Positions 1 through 8,005 of a DNA stretch of 64,000 nt are shown piece after piece. Both the position numbers and the translations under genes were made by a program. The DNA is from Marinobacter aromaticivorans (GTDB taxonomy: Bacteria > Pseudomonadota > Gammaproteobacteria > Pseudomonadales > Oleiphilaceae): the NCBI RefSeq assembly GCF_002806975.1, contig NZ_NIHD01000006.1, forward strand, positions 1-64,000, written 5' to 3'. How positions within the stretch are numbered: the first letter of the stretch is position 1; every line of letters begins with the position of its first letter. The notes under the pieces were generated by a model that was given only the letters and a program-made list of their open reading frames with translations, ran no database searches and had not been told where the DNA came from.

Positions 1-54
1 CGGCGATAACTTTGCCAGCACTGCGACTTTACGTTCATCGGAATAACGAGGCAC
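1..54 (-). CDS. Transposase N-terminus (partial, cut by window edge)
   Basis: An open frame runs off the left edge on the minus strand. From a GTG at 54 it reads MPRYSDERKVAVLAKLSP, the kind of basic N-terminus seen in small helix-turn-helix first proteins of IS elements (an RYS-x-E-RK-x-x-VLAKL pattern). Only 18 codons are visible, so the IS family cannot be named and the start (GTG at 54 or TTG at 60) is uncertain. The presence of an insertion element next to a polysaccharide locus is unremarkable. The identification rests on pattern recall alone. Confidence 0.4.
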   Translation of the reverse strand, partial: MPRYSDERKVAVLAKLSP

Positions 55-272
55 TATCAACACCTGAACCGCCCAACTGGTTAAAAATTAAGTAGTGCCA
101 ACTATCCTGCCAGAGGGGGTCACAACTCTTCTATTAATAGATATACTGTTCCGAAGGCGTGCCCTCTGAACCTGTGGAATCCTGCCAGCTTGGGCGTGGA
201 GAACCGGGTCCGCGTTTTGCACGCAAATAGTTGTAACTGGACAATAAACTCCTCTGAACGGAAGCTCTAAGA
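55..272. other. Leader of the polysaccharide operon; no gene seen
   Basis: This stretch separates the truncated transposase from the first operon gene. I see no convincing coding frame. The end of the IS element and the promoter of the plus-strand operon probably lie here, but I could not place a terminal inverted repeat or a confident -35/-10 pair. A usable ribosome binding site (GGAAG, about 8 bases before the ATG at 273) lies at its right end. Confidence 0.4.
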
Positions 273-1652
273 ATGGCTGGAATCCTGTCGATCTATCACT
301 CACTGCCGCCGTTATTTCAAGACGTAGTGTTAAGTGTGTACGGACTTCAACTCCGCCATTTGAGATACGGAAGATCCTTCCGGGAGGAGCTTGAATGGTT
401 AGAAGATGGCAAACCTGATCCTATGGCCGACCAAATGAGAAGATTGGGAGCTTTAATTAGTGCAGCGCTACAAACCTCACACTACAGAAAATTGCTTAAC
501 GACAAGTCTATACCTGTGTCGGAAATCAACCTAAATAACTTGTCAAGCGTGTTCCCGGTACTAGAAAAAGGCACGATAAAAAATAGACCGTCTGCCTTTC
601 ATAATCATAGCCTCAGTAAAACTAATACCGTTACTTTAAACACTAGTGGTACCTCGGGTACCCCGCTGAATGTACTCGCCACTAAGCAATCGGTAAGGCA
701 AAACTACGCTTTTTTCAATTTATTCTTGCATTCAATTGGAGTTGATGAGTTCAATCGCAGCGCGACTTTTGCGGGCCGACTCATCGTGCCGGAGTCGACC
801 AAAAAGCCACCCTATTGGCGTAAGAACTACGCAATGAATACACTTTTGTGCTCTTCTTACCATCTCAATGCAGGTACAATACCAATCTATATAAAAGCTC
901 TCGAACGCTGGCAGCCTGTCTATATAGATAGCTATCCTTCAGCGATTTATGAAATCGCCTCATTTATCAATACCAATAAGACAAAACATGGCATCCAGCT
1001 GAAAGCGGTGGTTACCTCCTCTGAAACCTTAGGAGAGCATCAGAGAGAGGCTATCGAAGAAGCATTTCAGTGTCCCGTTTATGATCAGTATGGTTGTGCG
1101 GAAATGGCCGTAATGGCTTATCAACAGAAAGACGGGCGATATTTTATACCTCCACTATATTCGATTGCGGAGGTTTTGGATGATAATGACAAGCCTGTAA
1201 AACCCGGTGAATCTGGCCACCTCGTTTGCACTGGCCTGCTGAACCAGGCAATGCCACTTATACAGTACCGGATAGGCGATATAGTAAAGACTTCAAAAGA
1301 ACAAATCGAAGGTTATCCCTTTATTACGTTCCTCGACTCTATAGAGGGCAGGAATGATGATGTAATTATCTCTAATTCCGGTTTTCGTGTAGGACGGCTA
1401 GACCCTGTTTTCAAAGGAGTAAAAGGGGTTTCCGAAACTCAAATTGTTCAAAAGTCCTTAACCTTGCTTGTGGTCAATATCGTCGTTTCAGATGAATACA
1501 CGAAAGATACAGAAGATCAGATACGACGAGCCCTTCAGGCACGCCTCGGCGCAGCAATGGAGATCAAATTTGAATATTTTGAGCACATTCCAAAAGAAAA
1601 AAATGGAAAATTTAAGGCAGTAAGGTCAGAGCTAGGGCGCCATTTTCCATAA
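273..1652 (+). CDS. CapK-like adenylate-forming enzyme, copy 1
   Basis: The 459-residue protein belongs to the phenylacetate-CoA ligase / CapK / coenzyme F390 synthetase-like branch of adenylate-forming enzymes. A phosphate-binding loop TSGTSGT lies at residues 124-130, and an adenine/acyl-site motif YDQYGCAEMA lies near 269-278. A conserved RIGD (near residue 332) and a C-terminal lid ending in KEKNGKFK complete the fold. Family members activate a carboxylate as acyl-AMP. In polysaccharide loci their substrate is generally unknown. It starts the plus-strand operon and is followed by a close paralogue. The start has a GGAAG site 8 bases upstream and matches the paralogue's N-terminus. The fold is solid; the substrate is not inferable. 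Confidence 0.85.
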   Translation: MAGILSIYHSLPPLFQDVVLSVYGLQLRHLRYGRSFREELEWLEDGKPDPMADQMRRLGALISAALQTSHYRKLLNDKSIPVSEINLNNLSSVFPVLEKGTIKNRPSAFHNHSLSKTNTVTLNTSGTSGTPLNVLATKQSVRQNYAFFNLFLHSIGVDEFNRSATFAGRLIVPESTKKPPYWRKNYAMNTLLCSSYHLNAGTIPIYIKALERWQPVYIDSYPSAIYEIASFINTNKTKHGIQLKAVVTSSETLGEHQREAIEEAFQCPVYDQYGCAEMAVMAYQQKDGRYFIPPLYSIAEVLDDNDKPVKPGESGHLVCTGLLNQAMPLIQYRIGDIVKTSKEQIEGYPFITFLDSIEGRNDDVIISNSGFRVGRLDPVFKGVKGVSETQIVQKSLTLLVVNIVVSDEYTKDTEDQIRRALQARLGAAMEIKFEYFEHIPKEKNGKFKAVRSELGRHFP

Positions 1653-1790
1653 AGCTGCCGTATGTCTGAGCGCCGTTTTCAGCCAATAGACCGTAAATTA
1701 AGTTTACGAAATTGAGCGTAAAGACATCTGCGCATTACGTAATTGGACGTTCCTAGCCAGGTACAAAACTTATTTAAAGAAGTATCGAGT

Positions 1791-3158
1791 ATGACCGAAC
1801 TGTTTTCAGTTTACAGGAAATTGCCGCCAAAACTCCAAGATCTGGCGTTAAGCACATACGGTCTGCTATTGCGCCGGCTTCGATATGGAAAAGTCTTCCA
1901 TCAAACCCTCGCAAGCCTGGAAGCTGGAAAGCTCAATCCTTTGCTGGATCAAAGTGAACGCTTGTCCGAGATGGTAGCGGTCGCACTGCAGCAGACGGAG
2001 CACTATGGAAAGTTGCGTGGCAGTCAGTCCTTAACCGAATCAGAAATAGGTGTGAGCAATTTTACGGGCTTTTTTCCCGTGCTAGAAAAATCTACGGTAA
2101 AAAGAAGCCTGTCCGCTTTTCATAGTAAAGGTTTCGGTAAAAACAGTACAACAACCTTAAGCACAAGTGGGACAACTGGTAACCCTCTGAATGTGCTCGC
2201 AAGCAAACAGGCCATACGTCAGAATTACGCGTTTTTCAATTTATTTTTGCGGTCAATCGGAGTTGATGAGTTCCAGCGCAGCGCAACCTTTGCGGGCCGG
2301 CTCATTGTGCCGGCGGGGAACAAGGCTCCGCCATATTGGCGCAAGAACTACGCGATGAATACACTGCTCTGTTCTTCTTACCATTTGAGCACGGAAACCA
2401 TACCTTTTTACATCAAAGCGCTTGAGGAGTGGCAGCCTGTTTTTATAGATAGCTATCCTTCAGCGATTTATGAAATCGCCTCATTCATCAATGCAAAAAA
2501 CATAGAGCATGGCATCCGGTTAAAAGCGGTAGTTACCTCCTCGGAAACCTTGGGAGACCATCAACGAACGGCGATCGAAAAGGCTTTCAAGTGCCCGGTG
2601 TTTGATCAGTATGGTTGTGCAGAAATGGCCGTGATGGCGTATCAGCAAAAAGACGGGCGATACTTCATACCGCCTCAGTATTCCATCGTGGAGGTTCTCG
2701 ATGATAACGACAGGCCGGTTAAACCCGGTGAATCCGGCCATCTCGTCTGTACCGGATTGTTGAATAAGGCGATGCCACTTATACGGTATCGGATAGGTGA
2801 TATCGTTAAAACTTCAGAAGCGCAACTGGAGGGTTATCCTTATATTTTATTTTTGGATTCGATAGAAGGACGAAACGACGACGTTGTTATCACCAGTAAT
2901 GGCTCTCGAGTGGGTAGGCTTGGGCCGGTCTTTAAGGGCGTTCAAGGTATTTGCGAAGCTCAAATTGTTCAAAAAACGCGGACCTTGCTACAGGTTAATT
3001 TAGTGATTTCAAGTGACTATTCTGAAACGACAGAAAACCAGTTACGAAAGGCGCTTGAGGAACATGTGGGAGCATCGATGCAAATCAGTTTTAAATATCC
3101 CGATAAAATAATTCGGGAAAAGAATGGTAAATTCAAATTCGTAAAATCTGAACTATGA
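1791..3158 (+). CDS. CapK-like adenylate-forming enzyme, copy 2
   Basis: This 455-residue paralogue of the preceding gene has the same motifs: a TSGTTG loop near residue 125, DQYGCAEMA near 268, and a KEKNGKFKF tail. I chose the ATG at 1791 rather than an upstream TTG at 1743 because its first residues (MTELFSVYRKLPPKLQ) align with copy 1 (MAGILSIYHSLPPLFQ). The two proteins are nearly identical through the central region and diverge most in the first 120 residues and the C-terminal lid. The stop overlaps the next start as ATGA, indicating translational coupling. Retention of two copies may mean two acyl substrates, or a recent duplication with no new role. Confidence 0.83.
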   Translation: MTELFSVYRKLPPKLQDLALSTYGLLLRRLRYGKVFHQTLASLEAGKLNPLLDQSERLSEMVAVALQQTEHYGKLRGSQSLTESEIGVSNFTGFFPVLEKSTVKRSLSAFHSKGFGKNSTTTLSTSGTTGNPLNVLASKQAIRQNYAFFNLFLRSIGVDEFQRSATFAGRLIVPAGNKAPPYWRKNYAMNTLLCSSYHLSTETIPFYIKALEEWQPVFIDSYPSAIYEIASFINAKNIEHGIRLKAVVTSSETLGDHQRTAIEKAFKCPVFDQYGCAEMAVMAYQQKDGRYFIPPQYSIVEVLDDNDRPVKPGESGHLVCTGLLNKAMPLIRYRIGDIVKTSEAQLEGYPYILFLDSIEGRNDDVVITSNGSRVGRLGPVFKGVQGICEAQIVQKTRTLLQVNLVISSDYSETTENQLRKALEEHVGASMQISFKYPDKIIREKNGKFKFVKSEL

Positions 3159-4156
3159 GCAGATCTATGCAGGACGCACAATTGCCGTACGTTTCAATTG
3201 TTATCCCCGTATTCAATGAAGAGCGCTATTTGCCTTCGTGCCTTATGTCGCTAATGGCGTTGAGGTATCCTAAGGATCGTTATGAAATCTTATTGGTTGA
3301 TAATGGCTCTACGGACCGAACCCTTGAAATAGCTCGAACGTTCAACGAGGTTTCGATCCATGTGAATGAAGATGTGAAAGTAGGTGCGGTGCGGAATTAT
3401 GGAGTACAGCAAGCAAAAGGCAGTGTCATCGTTTTTCTGGACTCTGACTGCGTTGTGAATCCCGAGTGGTTGACGGATGGTATTCGTAAGCTGACTGAAA
3501 ACTCTGGCAGCGTAATAGGGGGCCAATATTTGTTGCGTGACGATCCCTCGTGGCTGGAAAAATATTGGATATTGGTATCTCCAAACCAGTCGGTAAGGGA
3601 AACCTCACTGTTGGGAGGCTGCATCTTCATTCCAAAAGAGGTTTTCCTAAATATTGGAGGGTTCGATGAGTCCTTGAACGCTGGCGAAGACAGCGACCTG
3701 ACGGCACGGTTAAAAAGAGAGCACGTTAGTGTTGTAATTGACCCGTCTCTCAGCGTTATTCATCTTGGTAACCCCTCGCGTGTACCCTCTTTTATTGCAA
3801 GGCAGTTGTGGCATTCATCTGACTACATTAATGGATTACCACATACATTACGGGATAAGACCTTCCTGTTAACCCTGGCATTCATGGCGGGGGTGCTGTG
3901 CTTACTGGGGTCGATAATGTTTATGCCTGCAGCCAAACCAATGCTGGTAGTTTCTGCTATTCTCGTATTCGCTTGCCCCGCTGTTTTAAGTGCCAAGCGG
4001 ATCATGAGGACGGGAGCCAGATATAAAAAACTTTTCGACTACGTCTCGATATACCTTGTTGACTGTTTATATTTGATTGGCCGGTCGTTGGGTGTCTTGT
4101 CTGGTATAAAAAATCTCCTCAGCTTTCGTCCAGGCGTGAAAGTTGGTCGCAGATGA
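3155..4156 (+). CDS. GT2 family glycosyltransferase with C-terminal membrane segments
   Basis: The N-terminal GT-A domain begins with SIVIPVFNEERYLPSCL and has the metal-binding FLDSDC motif near residue 95. GGFDESLNAGEDSDLTARL near residues 165-185 is the acceptor-site ED region. Two hydrophobic stretches near residues 225-265 probably anchor it in the inner membrane. Such enzymes transfer a sugar from a nucleotide donor to a lipid-linked or peptide acceptor. It overlaps the previous gene by four bases and runs into the CapA-like gene. Family assignment is firm, but donor and acceptor are unknown. Confidence 0.85.
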   Translation: MSRSMQDAQLPYVSIVIPVFNEERYLPSCLMSLMALRYPKDRYEILLVDNGSTDRTLEIARTFNEVSIHVNEDVKVGAVRNYGVQQAKGSVIVFLDSDCVVNPEWLTDGIRKLTENSGSVIGGQYLLRDDPSWLEKYWILVSPNQSVRETSLLGGCIFIPKEVFLNIGGFDESLNAGEDSDLTARLKREHVSVVIDPSLSVIHLGNPSRVPSFIARQLWHSSDYINGLPHTLRDKTFLLTLAFMAGVLCLLGSIMFMPAAKPMLVVSAILVFACPAVLSAKRIMRTGARYKKLFDYVSIYLVDCLYLIGRSLGVLSGIKNLLSFRPGVKVGRR

Positions 4157-4205
4157 TAATAGAAATAATCAGTTTTTAACAGGTTATGAAGGACACGTGG
4201 GACTG

Positions 4206-5300
4206 ATGGACCAGATTACGAAGCAAGAATTGAGAATCTCCGCAGTAGGCGACATCTCCATGGGCGACCACCCTGTTTGTGCAGGGCATGGTATGCGTGC
4301 GGCGTTCGAGCGCAAAAAGGATGATATTCTCAAGCAGGTTAAACCCTATCTGGAAACAGGCGATATTACCCTCGGTAACCTTGAAACCGTGGTATCCGAC
4401 GCCGGCTTGAACCCGCGCTGGCTCCCGTCGTATGAGATGCGCGGTGATCCGGCCTCCCTGAAATACCTGAAAAATTCAGGAATTGACCTTCTGGGTGTTG
4501 CGAATAATCATGCTATGCAGCATGGCCTTGTTGCATTTCAGGATAGCCTGGTTCATTTGCAACGTTATGGATTTGGTGTCATCGGAGTCGACCAGAAACC
4601 AGGTCAGACAAAGCCCTACGTTTTCCAAAAGAGCGGTGTGGCGCACACTTTTTTTGCATTGTCTATGAGACCTGAGAAATGGCATGACGGTACCGTTCCA
4701 TACAGCCTTCGTGATAACCACGAAAAAGTTCTGGCAGAAGTTACGGAACTGAAGAAGAATTGTGAGGGGTTCCTCGTGTGCTCGATCCACTGGGGGCTTG
4801 AGTTGCTTGATTATCCTGGTCCCGATGAAATCAGGCTGGGAAGGGCATTGATCGATGCGGGCGTGGATGTGGTGGTGGGTCATCATTCTCACCTTTTGTG
4901 GCCGATCGAACGGTATAAAAATGGCTTGATCTTTTATAGCCTCGGAAATTTTGTTTTTGACCTGTGGGCCAGGGATACAAAGCTGAGCGTGATTGCCGAC
5001 ATCTGCTTAAGAGAAGGCGAAGCCCCGGATTATTCGCTCATTCCTGTCGTAATAGGTGAAGACTTTACGGTAGCACCTGCAGATGCCACCGCAAGTCGTG
5101 AAATTCTCGCCCGGTTATCCGAAAATAGTCAGCCGGTAAATATGACGGCTGAAGAGTACGAACAGAATCACCAGGCTGCGGTAAAAATTGCGAAGCCGAT
5201 TAAATATAAATATTTTTTACGGAATTTTTACAGGTATTCACCAGGCTTCTTTTTCCAGTCGTTGTTCAGGACGCTGCTGCGGCGTCTTTCAGGTGATTAG
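4206..5300 (+). CDS. CapA-like metallophosphatase-fold protein
   Basis: The sequence is typical of the CapA/PgsA family (poly-gamma-glutamate capsule protein, calcineurin-like fold). It has GDISMGD at the N-terminus, VANNHAMQHG near residue 100, GVDVVVGHHSHLLWPIE near 220 and YSLGNFVFD near 245. In Bacillus, CapA works with the Mur-ligase-like CapB to make or export poly-gamma-glutamate. Here a Mur-ligase fusion lies two genes downstream. No signal peptide or membrane segment is evident, unlike classical CapA. I chose the ATG at 4206 (364 residues) because the alternative TTG at 4143 overlaps the preceding gene and adds an unconserved-looking tail. The specific reaction is unknown. Confidence 0.8.
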   Translation: MDQITKQELRISAVGDISMGDHPVCAGHGMRAAFERKKDDILKQVKPYLETGDITLGNLETVVSDAGLNPRWLPSYEMRGDPASLKYLKNSGIDLLGVANNHAMQHGLVAFQDSLVHLQRYGFGVIGVDQKPGQTKPYVFQKSGVAHTFFALSMRPEKWHDGTVPYSLRDNHEKVLAEVTELKKNCEGFLVCSIHWGLELLDYPGPDEIRLGRALIDAGVDVVVGHHSHLLWPIERYKNGLIFYSLGNFVFDLWARDTKLSVIADICLREGEAPDYSLIPVVIGEDFTVAPADATASREILARLSENSQPVNMTAEEYEQNHQAAVKIAKPIKYKYFLRNFYRYSPGFFFQSLFRTLLRRLSGD

Positions 5301-5363
5301 ACTTTCGTTCCTGTAAGCCGAGCCTATTTCTGAATCAAGAATTATCACGGGTCATGGATTGAT

Positions 5364-6101
5364 ATGAGACACACGCCGGCAACAGTTCATCTTTTATGGA
5401 CGGGTGGTTGGGATTCAACCTACAGGCTTCTATACCTTTTGAGGGAAGGCAAACAGGTTCAGCCACATTACATCATTGATCCACACAGGCCATCCTCGCG
5501 CCATGAGCTTCGGGCGATGGAGGCGATAAGCGAGTGCATTAACAAGGAAACCGAGAAGTTATCCGGAACCTTGCTACCCACGGAGATTTCAGAAAAAGCG
5601 GCGTCTGTGCGAAGCAATGAGATCGAGGAAGCCTACAATGCCATCATTAAAAAAATGTATATAGGCGACCAATACATGTGGTTAGCAGATTATTGCGAGA
5701 CACGGGGCATTGAAGGAATGGAGCTAGGGGTAGAGAACATACCAGGGAACAATGTTACGAAAGCAGTTAATTTAGTTGAGTATCCCTATAGCAAAATATT
5801 CGGAAAGTTTCGCTTCCCTATACTCTCCACCAATAAGCTGGAAATGAAAGAGTGGTCCGAAGCTACCGGAACCTTGTCTATCATGGAATTGACCTGGTTC
5901 TGCCATAAGCCGACGGCAGGCGCGGAGCCATGTGGCAGATGCGGACCCTGCGAGGCGGCTATAAAGGAGGGCATGGGGTACAGGTTTCCTTTGACGTCAC
6001 GGATTAGATATCAACTCAGAATTGTTCCAAGGCTTCGATCTTTCGCCAAGAAATTTCCAGGCTTTTATTACCTCTTGTACAGCCTGAAACACAGCAAATA
6101 A
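5364..6101 (+). CDS. QueC-like PP-loop (adenine nucleotide alpha hydrolase) protein
   Basis: The N-terminus contains a PP-loop variant, LLWTGGWDSTYRLL, equivalent to the SGGxDS of ATP pyrophosphatases. Near the C-terminus FCHKPTAGAEPCGRCGPC supplies four cysteines resembling the zinc site of QueC (7-cyano-7-deazaguanine synthase). The 245-residue length fits. It is unlikely to be the housekeeping QueC: it sits inside a polysaccharide operon beside a Mur-ligase fusion and no other queuosine genes are present. PP-loop enzymes adenylate a carboxylate or carbonyl and then add ammonia or another nucleophile, so amidation or ligation of a sugar acid or amino acid is a reasonable but unproven role. 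Confidence 0.72.
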   Translation: MRHTPATVHLLWTGGWDSTYRLLYLLREGKQVQPHYIIDPHRPSSRHELRAMEAISECINKETEKLSGTLLPTEISEKAASVRSNEIEEAYNAIIKKMYIGDQYMWLADYCETRGIEGMELGVENIPGNNVTKAVNLVEYPYSKIFGKFRFPILSTNKLEMKEWSEATGTLSIMELTWFCHKPTAGAEPCGRCGPCEAAIKEGMGYRFPLTSRIRYQLRIVPRLRSFAKKFPGFYYLLYSLKHSK

Positions 6102-6150
6102 CTCGCGATTTCAATACAATCCTGGCGTGTTTCAAAGGAGTGAGCGGTCA

Positions 6151-8004
6151 ATGATCCGTCGTATTCGAGATGTGGCGAAAAACTATCTCTATAGGTGCCT
6201 ACGTTACTGTGCACATCTCCTCCGGTTCTGGCTGGCGTTTATTTATAGCAAAAGACTAAAAAAAGTGAGCTTCGTGGGCATCACCGGTAGTGCCGGCAAA
6301 ACCACGACCAAGGATATTTCCGCAAGCGTTCTTCGTACTTTGGGTGAGTGTTACAGCACTCCGAGCTCTGCGAATTATTCTGATGCCATTGCCAAGCTTT
6401 TGCTCAAGGTCAGCCCTCGCAACCGGTTCTGCGTTCTTGAGGTGTCGGGCGGTAATCCTGGCGAGCTGGACAGGCCACTCAGGTTGTTTACCCCAAACAT
6501 AGCCGTACTGACGTTGGTTGCTCGCGATCATTTCAAAGCATTCAAGAGTTTAGAGGCTATTGCCGAAGAAAAAGGAAAGCTTGTCTCTGCTTTGCCTGCT
6601 GATGGAGTTGCGGTATTGAATATTGATGATCCGCTCGTCCGGGCCATCGGTGAAAGCTGTAATCGGAAGGTTATCTGGGTAGGGGAAGGCGACGGTGCGA
6701 CCATAAGGCTCCGTTCAGCGAGATCTACATGGCCGGAGCCTCTTGTTCTTGAGATCGAATATGAAGGAGAACCCTACGAGGTAAGAACAGATTTTCACGG
6801 CAAGCATCTCGCTTTGTCGATACTTTCTGCTTTGGGCGTAGGGCTCGCTGCAGGCATACCGCTTACGACTGCCATATCTGCGGTCTCTGATGTGAGGCCT
6901 GCACAGGGGAGGATGCAGATCGTTTCGAATGATAATGGCGTAACTTTCTTGCGAGATGACTGGAAGGCACCCCATTGGTCGCTTTCAGCACCCCTTGAAT
7001 TCATGAGCGAAGCCAAAGCGCAACGAAAAATTATTATTATCGGAACACTTTCCGACTATTCATTATCTGCATCCAAGCTGTATCCCAAGGTTGCCAGGCA
7101 GGCACTGAAAGTTGGTGATGTTGTTATCTTCGTCGGTCCCCACGCGCCGAGGGCGGCGAAAGCCAAGCGGGATACCAGCATTGATAACCTCCATACCTTT
7201 AGCGAAATTCGCGAGGCCTCGGCATTTTTGAACGCACTGCTCAAGGCGGGAGACCTTGTCCTGCTGAAAGGCTCCAATAAAGCGGATCACCTTGTAAGGC
7301 TCCTGTACAATACGCAAAAGCCAGTCAGTTGCTGGGCCACCCGGTGTGGAATCCAGAATTTTTGTGGAGACTGTCCCAGATTATACAGGCCGGTCTCGTT
7401 AAACACCGATGGAGCCCAGCCGCTGGAAGGTAAACTCTTTCGTGCAGGTACCGTACCTTTAATCGGAAGCGATTCAGGGCGAAAGGTGATCGTAGGCTTG
7501 GGTAATCCTGGCGCGAGCTTTGAAAACACGCCGCATAACGCCGGCTATCGGGTACTGGATCGGATGGCGGAGAGAGCGAAAGGCCGATGGGTCAGCTCGC
7601 CTGAAGGAATGGTGTGCGAGATTGAGGTCGGGGAAAACGCCGTGAGCCTGTTCAAACCCGGCACAAAAATCAATAACAGTGGCCCGCCAACGCGGCAGTA
7701 TCTTGAGCGTATGGGATCTGGAATAAACAACTGCCTGATTGTTCATGATGAAATGGATTTAACGCTCGGCCAGGTTAAACTGAAACACGGCGGTGGCAAC
7801 GCCGGACATAAAGGCCTACAGTCCCTGATTGCTTCGCTTGGTTCCCATGAGATTAAACGGTTAAGAATAGGAGTGAGGGGCCCGGGCAACGAGAAAACCG
7901 CGAAAAACTCAGTACTTCAGCCTTTTTCCCGATCTGATGAGAGTGCTCTGGAGTCCGGCGTAGATCTGGCAGTAGATACCTTGCTTCAATTTAAATGGAA
8001 TTAA
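6151..8004 (+). CDS. Mur ligase - peptidyl-tRNA hydrolase fusion protein
   Basis: Two enzyme domains lie in one continuous 617-residue frame. Residues about 40-385 are Mur-ligase-like: a P-loop GITGSAGKTTTK (43-54), a MurF-like segment EVSGGNPGELDR, ALPADGVAVLNIDD, and a C-terminal domain with LLKGSNKADH. The usual MurF DDYNANP is replaced by RDDWKAPHWS. A cysteine-rich linker (CWATRCG, then FCGDC) follows near residue 394. Residues about 446-617 are a peptidyl-tRNA hydrolase (Pth) domain: GLGNPG, PHNAG, KINNSG, VHDEMDL and GHKGLQ, retaining the counterparts of E. coli Asn10, His20, Asn68 and Asp93, with Lys at the Asn114 position. Start at 6151 is favoured over GTG 6127 because AAAGGAG precedes it. 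An N-terminal basic-hydrophobic segment may associate with the membrane. Confidence 0.85.
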   Translation: MIRRIRDVAKNYLYRCLRYCAHLLRFWLAFIYSKRLKKVSFVGITGSAGKTTTKDISASVLRTLGECYSTPSSANYSDAIAKLLLKVSPRNRFCVLEVSGGNPGELDRPLRLFTPNIAVLTLVARDHFKAFKSLEAIAEEKGKLVSALPADGVAVLNIDDPLVRAIGESCNRKVIWVGEGDGATIRLRSARSTWPEPLVLEIEYEGEPYEVRTDFHGKHLALSILSALGVGLAAGIPLTTAISAVSDVRPAQGRMQIVSNDNGVTFLRDDWKAPHWSLSAPLEFMSEAKAQRKIIIIGTLSDYSLSASKLYPKVARQALKVGDVVIFVGPHAPRAAKAKRDTSIDNLHTFSEIREASAFLNALLKAGDLVLLKGSNKADHLVRLLYNTQKPVSCWATRCGIQNFCGDCPRLYRPVSLNTDGAQPLEGKLFRAGTVPLIGSDSGRKVIVGLGNPGASFENTPHNAGYRVLDRMAERAKGRWVSSPEGMVCEIEVGENAVSLFKPGTKINNSGPPTRQYLERMGSGINNCLIVHDEMDLTLGQVKLKHGGGNAGHKGLQSLIASLGSHEIKRLRIGVRGPGNEKTAKNSVLQPFSRSDESALESGVDLAVDTLLQFKWN

Positions 8005-8005
8005 T

